From positions 1 to 34,479 of the forward strand of contig JAUNBR010000048.1 of assembly GCA_030527015.1 (NCBI GenBank): a stretch of DNA of 34,479 nt, in the 5' to 3' direction. Under the pieces are notes generated by a model. The model was not told where the DNA came from, did not search any database, and saw nothing but the letters and a program-made list of their open reading frames with translations. Both the position numbers and the translations under genes were made by a program. This DNA comes from Planctomycetia bacterium (GTDB lineage: Bacteria > Planctomycetota > Planctomycetia > Pirellulales > Thermoguttaceae). Shown piece after piece: positions 26,437 through 34,139 of this stretch (position 1 is the first letter of the stretch; each line of letters opens with the position of its first letter).

Positions 26437-27191
26437 TCCTCTGCTTTCTCATTTTGTTTCGTCGCCGGCTTCTTACCAACAAAAATATAATAAGGAGCTT
26501 TCATCAGGGGAAAATATGGAATTTTAGCCAAATGTTCCTGAAATTCCACCGGTTCAAAATGCTTATGAAGATACGGAACGTGATCAGGAGATAAGAAAAC
26601 ATTATCCGTCCCAAAATGAATCGGCATGTAATTTCTGCGTATCCAGCCATGACGGCGAAATCCCTCCGGGGTCCATTTCCGCGAGACATAAAAATCCACC
26701 ACCCCGATAATTCCACCAGGCTTCAGAATTCGCAGTGCATTATCGATCGCCGAAAACCAGTCTGGAATCATGGTCAGAGAATAAGAAAATGTAACGACAT
26801 CTGCAAAACCTTCTTCCGGTGTAAAAATAGTCGCGTCACCTTCCAGTGCTTTCACATGATTCCATTCATGTTTCAAAAAACGATTTTCCGCAATTTTCAG
26901 TAAAGAAACTGCCAGATCCACCAGGTAAACTCTTTTTAACTCAGGGATTTTTTCCGCAATAAATTCAAGATTCGCACCGGTGCCGCCGCCCATGTCGACC
27001 CAGATTCCATTTTCCGGTAAAGGAATGGCCTGCATCATTTCTTGCCGACCTTTTAAAAGACGTTTTCGAAAATCATCATATCCTTCCGCCTGACCAGAAT
27101 AAAAATTATCCAGCCGTTCCGCATGATCTTTTCCACGACCACGCGTAAAAAGCATATGATAAATAATTTTCATATCAGAGGAGAAGGACAT
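26433..27191 (-). CDS. btaB: BtaB-like S-adenosylmethionine-dependent N-methyltransferase
   Basis: 252 residues. BtaB trimethylates the amino group of diacylglyceryl-homoserine to give the betaine lipid DGTS. Class I methyltransferase motifs: IWVDMGGGTGANLEFIAE (63-80, SAM binding), VYLVDLA, KALEGDATIFTP, FADVVTFSYSLTMIPDWFSA, RILKPGGIIGVVDFYVSRK. The block DFYVSRK followed by RRHGWIRRNYMPIHFGTDNV is typical of BtaB and of the methyltransferase half of the eukaryotic BTA1 fusion. ATG 27191 is preceded by AAAGGAA with a 7-nt spacer. The partner btaA lies upstream. Assignment rests on the motif set together with the btaA neighbour; the sequence alone would allow another small methyltransferase. 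Confidence 0.87.
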   Translation of the reverse strand: MSFSSDMKIIYHMLFTRGRGKDHAERLDNFYSGQAEGYDDFRKRLLKGRQEMMQAIPLPENGIWVDMGGGTGANLEFIAEKIPELKRVYLVDLAVSLLKIAENRFLKHEWNHVKALEGDATIFTPEEGFADVVTFSYSLTMIPDWFSAIDNALRILKPGGIIGVVDFYVSRKWTPEGFRRHGWIRRNYMPIHFGTDNVFLSPDHVPYLHKHFEPVEFQEHLAKIPYFPLMKAPYYIFVGKKPATKQNEKAEE

Positions 27192-27212
27192 GTTTATTTT
27201 CCTTTAAACTTA

Positions 27213-27340
27213 TTTTACCTTAAATTTCCATTTTAGCTTTCTGAAAGGAAAGACATTTTCACCCAGTCTGCTGCGAGCATGGAAGCAAAATGCCTGCTTT
27301 CAGAACCGCATAAAATAAAAATTTATAAGGAGAAACAGAT
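27213..27340. repeat. Hybrid dispersed element with two L ends
   Basis: Left ACCTTAAATTTCCATTTTAG and right CTTTCAGAACCGCATAAAAT then TTTATAAGGAG are both L type, around an arm CAGTCTGCTGCGAGCATGG. It lies between btaA and btaB. Confidence 0.7.
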
Positions 27341-27384
27341 ACATTCAGTATATAACGGAACTAATTAAAAAATAACCCAAAAAA

Positions 27385-28581
27385 CTATTTTATCAGATCT
27401 GCGATATAAAAACTTCCATATGTATGCACACGATCCAATTTATGTAAATCCGCAGCCTGTTCAGGATAAAACTTCAGATGATCCACAAGTTTTGTTTTCT
27501 CTGCCTGGCCAGGAAAAACCAGCTCCACCCGTTCTAAAAAATCAGTCTTCAGGCCACCACTTCTCCATATAAAACGTGCATTATCCGTGGCACGCATAAG
27601 AATAGCTTCCCATTCTGAAACCAGCGCAGGAAAAAGATTACTGGCCAGCCAGTCCATATGATCCAAAAGAACGAATCGAGAAATCGGCAGATCATTTTTC
27701 CGCAAAAATCCTTCCACCGAATCGGTATAAGTCGTAACCTGTTCCGCCAAGCCACCACGGAGTTTCTCAAAATTTTCTTCCTTCAAATATTCAGGACAGC
27801 ACTCAGGGGTATAAGATCCCGTAATATAAACTCTCCAAAAATAATTATCTCTTAACGGTAATTCACATAAGACAGCTTCCAGACAGTCCTGCACAAAACG
27901 CACCAGTCCCTCTGCATACTGTGATTCAATTTGCGCGCGCTGCGCCCGTGGAACCCCCAGCATGGAAAGCGTGGTGTCTCGATTCATAATAAAACGCATG
28001 GTCCGCGTCCAAAAACGTTTCTGTAACTCTTCCTTATAAATCTTTGCCTGTTCTTCCAGAGTCTCCGCATTTAACATACGATTTACCACAGGACGAATAC
28101 GCAAAATTTTATTAATATACATATTAATCATGCGCGCGAACTGACCAGAGGTACCGTGCATGTAATAAGAACGTTTTTTCCTAGAAAAATATACATATTT
28201 TTTATCCCAAAATCTCTGGGACATTTCAGGTAAATCTTGGCGCAATTTACTTTTATAAAGTGATTTAAATTGAGGAAAATAACCGTGCCCAAAAAGCTGA
28301 AAAAATTCCTCATAATTCAAATTTTTAATCGCGGATTTTTTTAAGTCAAGAACAGCATTTTGACGAAAATTCATATCCACCGCATACACATGTTTACAGC
28401 CGGCCAAAATATAATCCAGCGCATTACAGCCTGCGCTGGTAATAACCAGCACATTATCTTCCGGACCTAATTCCAGCGCGACACGATCCAGACGCGGATC
28501 TTCCCAGCAGGTATTATAAACTAAATGTCGTCCATGAACATATTTAAAAACCTTTGAACTCATCCATTCTGAAAAAGACAT
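27385..28581 (-). CDS. btaA: BtaA-like SAM:diacylglycerol 3-amino-3-carboxypropyltransferase
   Basis: 398 residues, DUF3419/BtaA family. It moves the 3-amino-3-carboxypropyl group of S-adenosylmethionine to diacylglycerol, the first step of betaine lipid (DGTS) synthesis. Hallmarks are VYNTCWEDPRLDRVALEL (21-38), the SAM loop VLVITSAGCNALDYILAG (44-61), HVYAVDMNFRQNAVLDLK (64-81), FGHG near 97, and the late block RFVLLDHMDWL. No membrane helix, as expected for a peripheral enzyme. ATG 28581 has GAAGAGG about 11 nt upstream, a long spacer. btaB follows after a 193-bp gap containing an L-L hybrid repeat. DGTS usually replaces phospholipids under phosphate limitation in other bacteria; no Pho box was recognised here. 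Confidence 0.93.
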   Translation of the reverse strand: MSFSEWMSSKVFKYVHGRHLVYNTCWEDPRLDRVALELGPEDNVLVITSAGCNALDYILAGCKHVYAVDMNFRQNAVLDLKKSAIKNLNYEEFFQLFGHGYFPQFKSLYKSKLRQDLPEMSQRFWDKKYVYFSRKKRSYYMHGTSGQFARMINMYINKILRIRPVVNRMLNAETLEEQAKIYKEELQKRFWTRTMRFIMNRDTTLSMLGVPRAQRAQIESQYAEGLVRFVQDCLEAVLCELPLRDNYFWRVYITGSYTPECCPEYLKEENFEKLRGGLAEQVTTYTDSVEGFLRKNDLPISRFVLLDHMDWLASNLFPALVSEWEAILMRATDNARFIWRSGGLKTDFLERVELVFPGQAEKTKLVDHLKFYPEQAADLHKLDRVHTYGSFYIADLIK

Positions 28582-28772
28582 TATCTTCGCATCCTCTTCG
28601 GGTGTTATGGTTTCACTAAAAAATTCCTCTTCCTAAATCAAATTATATCCAATAAAATTCAGATCTTTATGACTTAAAAGCCCTTTAATCTCATTTTTTA
28701 TAACGATAATATGATTTTATCTATTTTTGCGGGTGAGGAAAACAACATTCTTTTTTTACATCCATTTTCATT
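28582..28772. other. Spacer upstream of btaA, nothing recognised
   Basis: The btaA promoter should lie here, but no convincing hexamer pair or Pho-box-like direct repeat is seen. Confidence 0.4.
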
Positions 28773-28826
28773 CATGATACACTAAATTTTCGCTTCACGG
28801 TATTTTATTCCCTGCCCGCAGCGGAC
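28773..28826 (-). repeat. Fragment of dispersed element (R half)
   Basis: ATGATACACTAAATTTTCGC then a broken inner stem. Confidence 0.6.
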
Positions 28827-28873
28827 TCGGCCCAAAATATATGCTGACAGCACCCATAAATTTAAATCCAAAA

Positions 28874-28982
28874 TATACGGGTTCTCCTTTAAATTTCCGT
28901 TTTATGTGGCTCTTTAAGCAGGCATTTTCAGTAACGTAAAAATGCCGGGAAAACGGAAATTTATAATGCATCAGGTTTATAA
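28874..28982 (+). repeat. Dispersed inverted-repeat element
   Basis: L end TATACGGGTTCTCCTTTAAA; stem GGCATTTT/AAAATGCC with loop GTAACGT; R end TTATAATGCATCAGGTTTAT. Confidence 0.9.
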
Positions 28983-29042
28983 TTTTCAAAAATTTTGCCT
29001 TATGCTGTCACCTCAGATGTTTTTTCGATATAAAAATATCCA

Positions 29043-29073
29043 CAAAACGAAATTCATAGAGCATCGTGTATAC
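29043..29073 (+). repeat. Dispersed element fragment (R end)
   Basis: ACGAAATTCATAGAGCATCG then TGTATAC. Confidence 0.5.
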
Positions 29074-29130
29074 TAAAACTTCTGTTCATTATTATAACTG
29101 TTTCTCGGTTTCCCACAAGGGGCGTATCTC

Positions 29131-29158
29131 TTGACATTTTTGCTAAAAAGGGTAAACT
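29131..29158 (+). promoter_or_regulatory. Weak candidate promoter upstream of panD
   Basis: TTGACA (29131-29136), 16-bp spacer, TAAACT (29153-29158, four of six). It is about 470 bp before panD with two repeats between, so the link to panD is uncertain. Confidence 0.3.
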
Positions 29159-29225
29159 TTTATTGTTTATAGTGACCATATACATAAAGAGTGACTGCAT
29201 GTTATAATTATTTATACATTATTTA

Positions 29226-29331
29226 TTCTAGTTCCACATTAAATTTCCGTTTTCTGCGGCTCTGAAAGCCAGCATTTTTAACGAAGCAAAATGCCGGAGA
29301 AGCGGAATTTTATAGTGTATCGGGCATAAAA
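29226..29331 (+). repeat. Dispersed inverted-repeat element
   Basis: L end CTAGTTCCACATTAAA; R end TTTTATAGTGTATCGGGCAT; loop ACGAAGC. Confidence 0.9.
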
Positions 29332-29442
29332 ATTCCCAGAAACTTATCGTTATCGTACACATCTTGTATTTTCCTCGATTCGTTTATTTTTAGTGTTTCA
29401 TCGGATGACTGTTTATCACTACATAAATCGATATTCCGTGGC

Positions 29443-29571
29443 GTCACGTTAAATATCTTTTTTGTGCTGCCACCGAAACAGATATTTTTCATTCCAGTCT
29501 GCTTCTGGCAGGGAAACAAAATACCTAAAAACAAAAAATATAAAAAATATTTAGTGTATTAGGTACAAAAT
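29443..29571 (+). repeat. Decayed long-form dispersed element
   Basis: TTTTGTGCTGCCACCGAAAC, arm CAGTCTGCTTCTGGCAGGG, and R end TTTAGTGTATTAGGTACAAA, just upstream of panD. Confidence 0.6.
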
Positions 29572-29631
29572 TTATCACATCCCCCATATTTTCCTTTAAT
29601 ATTTTCTAAATTTTAAAAAAGAGGCTGAGTT

Positions 29632-29982
29632 ATGCAGCGCATTATGCTTAAATCAAAAATTCACTGCGCGACACTTACTGGTACAGAGCTGGATTATGAA
29701 GGAAGTATCGCTGTGGACCGTGATTTATTAGATGCCGCAGATATGTTTCCTGGTGAGCAGGTTCATGTATTAAACAAAAATAATGGTTCTCGTCTAATCA
29801 CTTATATTCTCGAAGCACCACGCGGGTCAGGAACCATCCTCCTGAACGGGCCCGCGGCCAGACTGGGCTCTCCAGGTGATGTGGTGGTACTAATCACGTA
29901 TGCTAACATGGATGAACTGGAAGCTAAAACATATAAACCGACTATAATTTTAGTAGATGAAAAGAATCAGATTAAAAAATAA
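29632..29982 (+). CDS. panD: Aspartate 1-decarboxylase precursor
   Basis: 116 residues. PanD makes beta-alanine for pantothenate and CoA from aspartate, using a pyruvoyl group made by self-cleavage. The cleavage site is YEGS with Gly24-Ser25, at the position known from E. coli when translation starts here. LKSKIHCATLT precedes it, and NNGSRLITYILEAPRGSGTILLNGPAA (Tyr near 58 and the NGAA-type loop) follows, then GDVVVLITYANM. Length is slightly short of the E. coli protein. GAGG at 29621-29624 sits 7 nt before ATG 29632. No other pantothenate gene is nearby. A weak TTGACA site lies about 500 bp upstream at 29131. Confidence 0.95.
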   Translation: MQRIMLKSKIHCATLTGTELDYEGSIAVDRDLLDAADMFPGEQVHVLNKNNGSRLITYILEAPRGSGTILLNGPAARLGSPGDVVVLITYANMDELEAKTYKPTIILVDEKNQIKK

Positions 29983-30008
29983 GTTTTCCTTATATTTTTT
30001 TCTTCATC

Positions 30009-30114
30009 CATAAAGACACACTATAAATTTTCGCTTCACCGGCATTTTTGCTTCGCTGAAAATACCTGGCGTTCAGAGCCGCAGAAAACGGAAATTTAAA
30101 GTGAAAACAGTATA
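30009..30114 (-). repeat. Dispersed inverted-repeat element
   Basis: R end GACACACTATAAATTTTCGC begins 27 nt after the panD stop; L end TTTAAAGTGAAAACAGTATA. Confidence 0.9.
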
Positions 30115-30146
30115 TCTCTTTTTCACATTCTGTACCTTCTGATAAT

Positions 30147-30220
30147 TTATGACAGTTTCCCTTTAAATTTCTGTTTTGTACAGCTCTGAACGCAGAATTT
30201 ATATAGTGCATCAGATATAC
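30147..30220 (+). repeat. Dispersed element with the core deleted
   Basis: L end CAGTTTCCCTTTAAATTTC and R end TATAGTGCATCAGATATAC flank only CTCTGAACGCAG. The inner hairpin is gone. Confidence 0.75.
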
Positions 30221-30511
30221 ACTGCATGGGGCATCTCAGATCTTTTTTCTGGCTTCTGGACTTTTTCTGTAAAATTTAGAAACGTTCCATTTTATATGGA
30301 CATTTTAAATTTAACAGAGTTAATGTGAGTATTTATAACGGATACTCCAGCATATTTCATTTTCTGCATTTTACGCTGCGGTACCAGGAGTTTCACCATA
30401 CGGGCACCTCTTTAAGCTTCAGTTTCGTGCGAAAATAAAAAACAAGTATAAATTTTGTTTCATGGAATCACAGAAACATTTTTTATACGAAATGCAGAGG
30501 AAGCTGAAATT
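30221..30511. other. Spacer with a possible element relic
   Basis: Mostly unrecognised. From 30411, TTAAGCTTCAGTTTCGTGCG and a distal GAGGAAGCTGAAATTTATA resemble a decayed copy. No gene is seen. Confidence 0.35.
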
Positions 30512-30620
30512 TATACTGGCTTTACTTTAAATTTCCGTTTTTTGTAGCTCTAAAAGCAGGGCATTTCCAGCAAAGAAAAATGCCGAGAAAGCGGATTTTT
30601 ATAGTACATCGGGTATAAAA
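30512..30620 (+). repeat. Dispersed inverted-repeat element
   Basis: L end TATACTGGCTTTACTTTAAA, R end TTATAGTACATCGGGTATAA; inner stem GGCATTTCCAGCAAAGAAAA then ATGCC. Confidence 0.9.
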
Positions 30621-30676
30621 AGTATGCCGGAATAAAAACATTAACGGGAAACATGTTTTAACAGGAGGCATGAAAG

Positions 30677-31720
30677 ATGGATAATCAGGAATATAATCAC
30701 GAAGAAAACAAAAAAGAGGAAAATTTTGAAGCGAAGGAACATCAGGAGATCCGCCAGGAAGTGCGTCAGGAGTTACGTCGGGAAAAACAGAAAGAATTAC
30801 GCAGGGAAGAGAACGCGGAACGAGAAGCTGAAGCCGTGGCGGTTTCCTGGATGTGGGGATTACTTTTCGTGGCACTACTATTTTCCCTATTAGGCTGGGC
30901 TTTTTACAGCTCCCAGCAGTATAACATTTTAACGGATGCGGATCTGGAGGCGATTCGCCTAAACGATATTTCACACTTACAGAGAATCGTCGGTGAGGAC
31001 ACTTTACCAGACCTGAACCACGAAAATGTTTATGTAATTTTCTGGAAGGTTTCTGATCCGAATTCTTTAAAGGATATTCGCCGGTGGATGGATACTCGTA
31101 TGACCGAATTTAGTGAAAATCCCAGACGATTTATTTTAGTAGCACACTCTCCGAAAATGGAAACCGAAATAATTCCGCCGGAGAATAAAACTCAGACGCA
31201 AGAAATATCTCAAATTCCGCTGGAAAAAACCGTTTTAGATATTTTGAAAACAGGAGTGCTGCCCTTTACCACAGTTTGGGAGGACAAAAATGGACATTTT
31301 GACTCCCTTATTAAAAAGGAAATAAAGAAACTCAAAAATTGGAATGTGAGTCTCGGAAAACATCCATTTCCTCCGATTCTTCATATTAAAGACGGTACCG
31401 TTCATCCGGTTTACATAAATCAGAATGAATCGGTAAACACGAACGAAAAGAAAAATGGCATTTCTAATCAAAAAATCACTGAATCTGACGCAAAAAAATC
31501 GCAGAATGAGAAAAAACCTGTGGATACTGGTAACAATAAACCATCCGAAACTGTCCAGGAAAAAATGAATGACCCAAATAATCAGAAAAATAAAGCGTTA
31601 AATAATAATACATTAAGCACCGAAAATCCGCCTAAAACCCAGGAAATGGAAGATTCAGATTCTAAAAAACCTGTAATTCTGGAAGAAATAGAAGAAGAAA
31701 TCACCATTCCTGCTGTTTAG
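30677..31720 (+). CDS. Unknown single-pass membrane protein with charged N-terminus
   Basis: 347 residues, not recognised. Residues 1-52 are a highly charged Glu/Arg/Lys/Gln helix, probably coiled coil (EIRQEVRQELRREKQKEL). One transmembrane segment lies at about 57-77 (SWMWGLLFVALLFSLLGWAF). A folded region of about 80-240 follows, with HENVYVIFWKVSDPNSLKDIRRWMDTRM and HFPPILHIKDG-like strands and no cysteine pair. From about 245 the tail is low-complexity Asn/Lys/Ser/Glu. The topology suggests a cytoplasmic coiled coil with the folded domain outside. AGGAGG at 30663-30668 precedes ATG 30677 by 8 nt. A degenerate repeat starts about 8 nt after the stop. Confidence 0.75.
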   Translation: MDNQEYNHEENKKEENFEAKEHQEIRQEVRQELRREKQKELRREENAEREAEAVAVSWMWGLLFVALLFSLLGWAFYSSQQYNILTDADLEAIRLNDISHLQRIVGEDTLPDLNHENVYVIFWKVSDPNSLKDIRRWMDTRMTEFSENPRRFILVAHSPKMETEIIPPENKTQTQEISQIPLEKTVLDILKTGVLPFTTVWEDKNGHFDSLIKKEIKKLKNWNVSLGKHPFPPILHIKDGTVHPVYINQNESVNTNEKKNGISNQKITESDAKKSQNEKKPVDTGNNKPSETVQEKMNDPNNQKNKALNNNTLSTENPPKTQEMEDSDSKKPVILEEIEEEITIPAV

Positions 31721-31727
31721 GAGTTTT

Positions 31728-31850
31728 TCCATAACGCACGCTATAAATTTCGCTTCCGCAGTACTTTCGTTTCCCTGAGCGCCACGGGGACGGAACCGAA
31801 AAAACTCGCGTTCAGACCACAGAAAACTTAAATCAAAAGTTAAACCGACA
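31728..31850 (-). repeat. Degenerate long-form dispersed element
   Basis: CGCACGCTATAAATTTCGC and TTAAATCAAAAGTTAAACCG mark the ends. The interior holds GCGCCACGGGGACGG. Confidence 0.65.
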
Positions 31851-31879
31851 TTTTTTATTTTGTGCCACCAAAACCCCTC

Positions 31880-31907
31880 TTGACATTATCATATAATGGA
31901 ATATAAT
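31880..31907 (+). promoter_or_regulatory. Consensus sigma-70 promoter of the leuA leader
   Basis: TTGACA (31880-31885), a 16-bp spacer and TATAAT (31902-31907), both hexamers perfect. The predicted transcription start, 7 nt past the -10, falls on the A of the leader peptide ATG at 31914. Confidence 0.85.
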
Positions 31908-31913
31908 AAGTTT

Positions 31914-31991
31914 ATGATAAATTCAGGCCTTTTACTATTATCGCTGTCCTTATTACTTACCCCCATATTTTGGTGGCGGTCAGACAGGTGA
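31914..31991 (+). CDS. leuL: Leucine-rich leader peptide of the leuA attenuator
   Basis: A 25-codon frame beginning MINSGLLLLSLSLLL and ending in WWRSDR then TGA. Eight Leu codons (CTT, TTA, CTA, TTA, CTG, TTA, TTA, CTT) fall at 31929-31958. The stop at 31989-31991 abuts the 5' arm of the antiterminator. As in enterobacterial leu leaders, a ribosome stalled for charged tRNA-Leu would leave that arm free, whereas a ribosome reaching the stop would cover it. The ATG lies at or within 1-2 nt of the predicted transcript start and has no Shine-Dalgarno, so translation would be leaderless. It is too short for routine gene callers. leuA downstream supports the reading; the name leuL is by analogy. 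Confidence 0.82.
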   Translation: MINSGLLLLSLSLLLTPIFWWRSDR

Positions 31992-32040
31992 GCGTATGTA
32001 GCAGGAAGGCATTCCAAAAAATATAAAAACCTCTGAATCG
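31977..32040 (+). promoter_or_regulatory. leuA antiterminator
   Basis: CGGTCAGACAGGT (31977-31989) can pair with ACCTCTGAATCG (32029-32040) in 11 base pairs (one G-U), with a 2-nt bulge on the 5' arm and a 1-nt bulge on the 3' arm. The 3' arm is the ascending strand of the terminator, so the two structures exclude each other. A competing upstream hairpin CCCCA/TGGTGG (31961-31976), and a CTGTC (31944-31948) / GACAG (31983-31987) pairing, could form the protector or pause structure. Confidence 0.72.
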
Positions 32041-32064
32041 CAGCCGCGCTTCGGAGGTTTTTTT
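32026..32064 (+). terminator. Rho-independent terminator of the leuA attenuator
   Basis: AAAACCTCTGAA (32026-32037) pairs with TTCGGAGGTTTT (32050-32061), a 12-bp stem with one T-G wobble and a 12-nt loop. T58 to T64 give a run of seven T. It lies between the leader peptide and leuA. Confidence 0.9.
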
Positions 32065-32105
32065 ATGTATATACTATTTTTCTATTATTACCAGATTCTA
32101 CTTTT

Positions 32106-32221
32106 TATACCCGATGTACTATAAATTTCCACTTTCCCTGGCCGCCGACAGGCATTTTGCTTCACTGAAAATGCATGCTTTCAGAGCCACACTAAACGGA
32201 AATTTAAAGTGGAAACATATA
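32106..32221 (-). repeat. Dispersed inverted-repeat element, long form
   Basis: R end TATACCCGATGTACTATAAA, arm CCTGGCCGCCGACAGG, loop GCTTCACTGAA, L end TTTAAAGTGGAAACATATA. It lies inside the leuA 5' region. Confidence 0.88.
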
Positions 32222-32249
32222 AAAGAGAATCAGAGAATATTATGAAATG

Positions 32250-32287
32250 ACAAAAAAAGCGAAAATTTAAGTGAAGACCGAGTATAA
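32250..32287 (-). repeat. Fragment of dispersed element (L end)
   Basis: CGAAAATTTAAGTGAAGACC then GAGTATAAA. Confidence 0.6.
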
Positions 32288-32292
32288 ATTTA

Positions 32293-32396
32293 TAAGTATA
32301 CCAGTTCTCGTTTAAATTTCCGTTTTCACGTGAACACGGGAGCCGTGGTGCGTCGCACCGACAGCGGTTTTAAAAGCGAAAATCTAAAATAGTATG
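32293..32396 (+). repeat. Dispersed element with a replaced core
   Basis: L end ATACCAGTTCTCGTTTAAA and a degenerate right end flank a GC-rich core with CACGTG and the perfect palindrome GGTGCG T CGCACC (32347-32359) in place of the usual inner stem. Confidence 0.7.
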
Positions 32397-32567
32397 AGAA
32401 TAACATTTCATTTAGAGAATCCACATCTCACTTTTATTTTTTTATTTCATACGATTAATAAACCGCCATTTTTATAGCACAAATAATTTTATTTATTAAC
32501 GTCTGTAAGAAACTAAAATTTAAATGGGATAAATCCCCTCAGTTTAATTCATGAAAGGAAAATAACC
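32397..32567. other. Proximal leuA 5' region, no second promoter found
   Basis: AT-rich. Apart from the 32526-32537 inverted repeat and the ribosome site, nothing is recognised. Confidence 0.4.
32526..32537 (+). promoter_or_regulatory. Small inverted repeat before the leuA ribosome site
   Basis: GGGAT AA ATCCC, a perfect 5-bp inverted repeat 17 nt upstream of the AAAGGAA ribosome site. It could be a protein site or a small RNA hairpin. Short enough to be chance. Confidence 0.3.
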
Positions 32568-34109
32568 ATGAATGTGCCCGTTTCGGACTCTGGACGCAAA
32601 ATCATCATTTTTGATACCACTTTACGTGACGGAGAGCAGTCTCCCGGCGCGAGTATGAATTTTCAGGAAAAAATGGAAGTCGCACAGATGCTGGCCCTTT
32701 TAGGCGTGGATGTTATCGAAGCAGGATTTCCAGTCGCTTCAGAGGGAGATTTTCTTGCCGTCAAAACGATTTCTGAAAAGGTAAAAGGCCCCATAATTTG
32801 TGGGCTCTCTCGCTGCCGTGAAGTGGACATTCTCCGTGCTGTGGAAGCCATAAAACACGCAGAAAAAGCTCGTGTCCATATTTTTTTGGCCACCAGTCCG
32901 ATTCACCGGCAGTATAAACTGAAAATGTCACCAGAACAAGTTTTGGAACATGTCAAAAAAAGTGTGGCATTTACACGAAATTATTGTCCGGACGTGGAGT
33001 TTTCCTGTGAAGATGCCTCGCGAACAGAGCCTGATTTTCTTGCCTCGGTGGTGGAAACAGCCATTTCTGCTGGTGCTTCCACGATAAATATTCCTGATAC
33101 CGTGGGATACGCCATTCCCTCTCAATTTTCCGAAAATATTCGCATGCTCATAAACCGAGTGCCGAATATCGATAAAGCGATTCTCAGCGTTCACTGCCAT
33201 AACGATTTAGGCATGGCCGTGGCGAATACCCTGGCGGCGGTGGAAGCAGGTGCCGGACAAATTGAATGCACCATTAATGGAATCGGTGAACGTGCAGGAA
33301 ACTGCGCTCTGGAAGAAGTGGTTATGGCCATTCGTACACGTTCTGATGTTTTTCATGCACACACGGGCATCATTACAGAAAAACTTTTAGCGGCAAGTCG
33401 TCTGGTTTCCGGCATTACTGGTCTGGAAATTCCGCGAAATAAAGCAATTGTCGGCAGAAACGCTTTCGCGCACGAATCGGGAATTCACCAAGATGGAATG
33501 CTCAAAAATCCCACGACTTATGAAATCATGCGGCCAGAACAGGTGGGTTTCGTGACCACGGATCTTGTTTTGGGAAAACACAGCGGACGAGCAGGATTAT
33601 CTCAGCGCGTCCGAAAACTGGGATATTCCCTGACGGAAACTCAGATGGATACCCTCTTTCAGGCATTTAAATCTCTGGCAGATCGGAAGAAGGAGATATA
33701 TAACGGGGATATTCGTACGCTGGTACAGCAGGTTCTCCGCAGAGACGTCACTCGGCAGCTCTGGACCCTGGAAGATTACTCTTGTGTTTCTGGTACAGGG
33801 AAAGATTCCACGATCACCCTTTCTCTGCGTCTGGGAGATGCGCCGGCGGTAACACGTAAATTTACCGCGGGAGAAGGCCCGATCGACACAGCTTTCGTCG
33901 CCATCTGTGAAATGACTGGTTATGATATGGTCTGCTGCGAGTATCGCGTGCACAGTGTAACGATCGGCCATGACGCACAGGGAGAAGTAAATGTCGCGGT
34001 AAAATATCAGGATAAAGAATACCGTGGAAATGCAGTTTCCACCGACTGTATCGAATCAAGTATTCGTGCATTTATTGATGCCGCGAATAGAATTTTGTGT
34101 GATATATAA
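32568..34109 (+). CDS. leuA: 2-isopropylmalate synthase
   Basis: 513 residues. LeuA condenses acetyl-CoA with 2-oxoisovalerate, the committed step of leucine synthesis. The catalytic TIM barrel shows [17 protein letters not shown] (14-30, Asp16 metal ligand), [48 protein letters not shown] (His209 and His211 metal ligands) and [39 protein letters not shown] and GKHSGRAGL mark the linker subdomains. Residues of about 395-513 are the leucine-binding allosteric domain, present here, so feedback inhibition is expected. ATG 32568 has AAAGGAA with a 7-nt spacer. Expression is probably controlled by the attenuator at 31880-32064. leuB, leuC and leuD are not in the window. Confidence 0.96.
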   Translation: MNVPVSDSGRKIIIFDTTLRDGEQSPGASMNFQEKMEVAQMLALLGVDVIEAGFPVASEGDFLAVKTISEKVKGPIICGLSRCREVDILRAVEAIKHAEKARVHIFLATSPIHRQYKLKMSPEQVLEHVKKSVAFTRNYCPDVEFSCEDASRTEPDFLASVVETAISAGASTINIPDTVGYAIPSQFSENIRMLINRVPNIDKAILSVHCHNDLGMAVANTLAAVEAGAGQIECTINGIGERAGNCALEEVVMAIRTRSDVFHAHTGIITEKLLAASRLVSGITGLEIPRNKAIVGRNAFAHESGIHQDGMLKNPTTYEIMRPEQVGFVTTDLVLGKHSGRAGLSQRVRKLGYSLTETQMDTLFQAFKSLADRKKEIYNGDIRTLVQQVLRRDVTRQLWTLEDYSCVSGTGKDSTITLSLRLGDAPAVTRKFTAGEGPIDTAFVAICEMTGYDMVCCEYRVHSVTIGHDAQGEVNVAVKYQDKEYRGNAVSTDCIESSIRAFIDAANRILCDI

Positions 34110-34139
34110 TCATCATTTATCTGTTCATTTTTTGAATTT

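Noticed and set aside
31914..32064. Possible SRP (4.5S) RNA, 6S RNA or T-box between promoter and terminator
   Set aside because: No SRP core of GGUCAGGUCCGGAAGGAAGCAG type and no T-box AGGGTGGNACCGCG. The Leu-rich frame, alternative stems and downstream leuA explain the region better.
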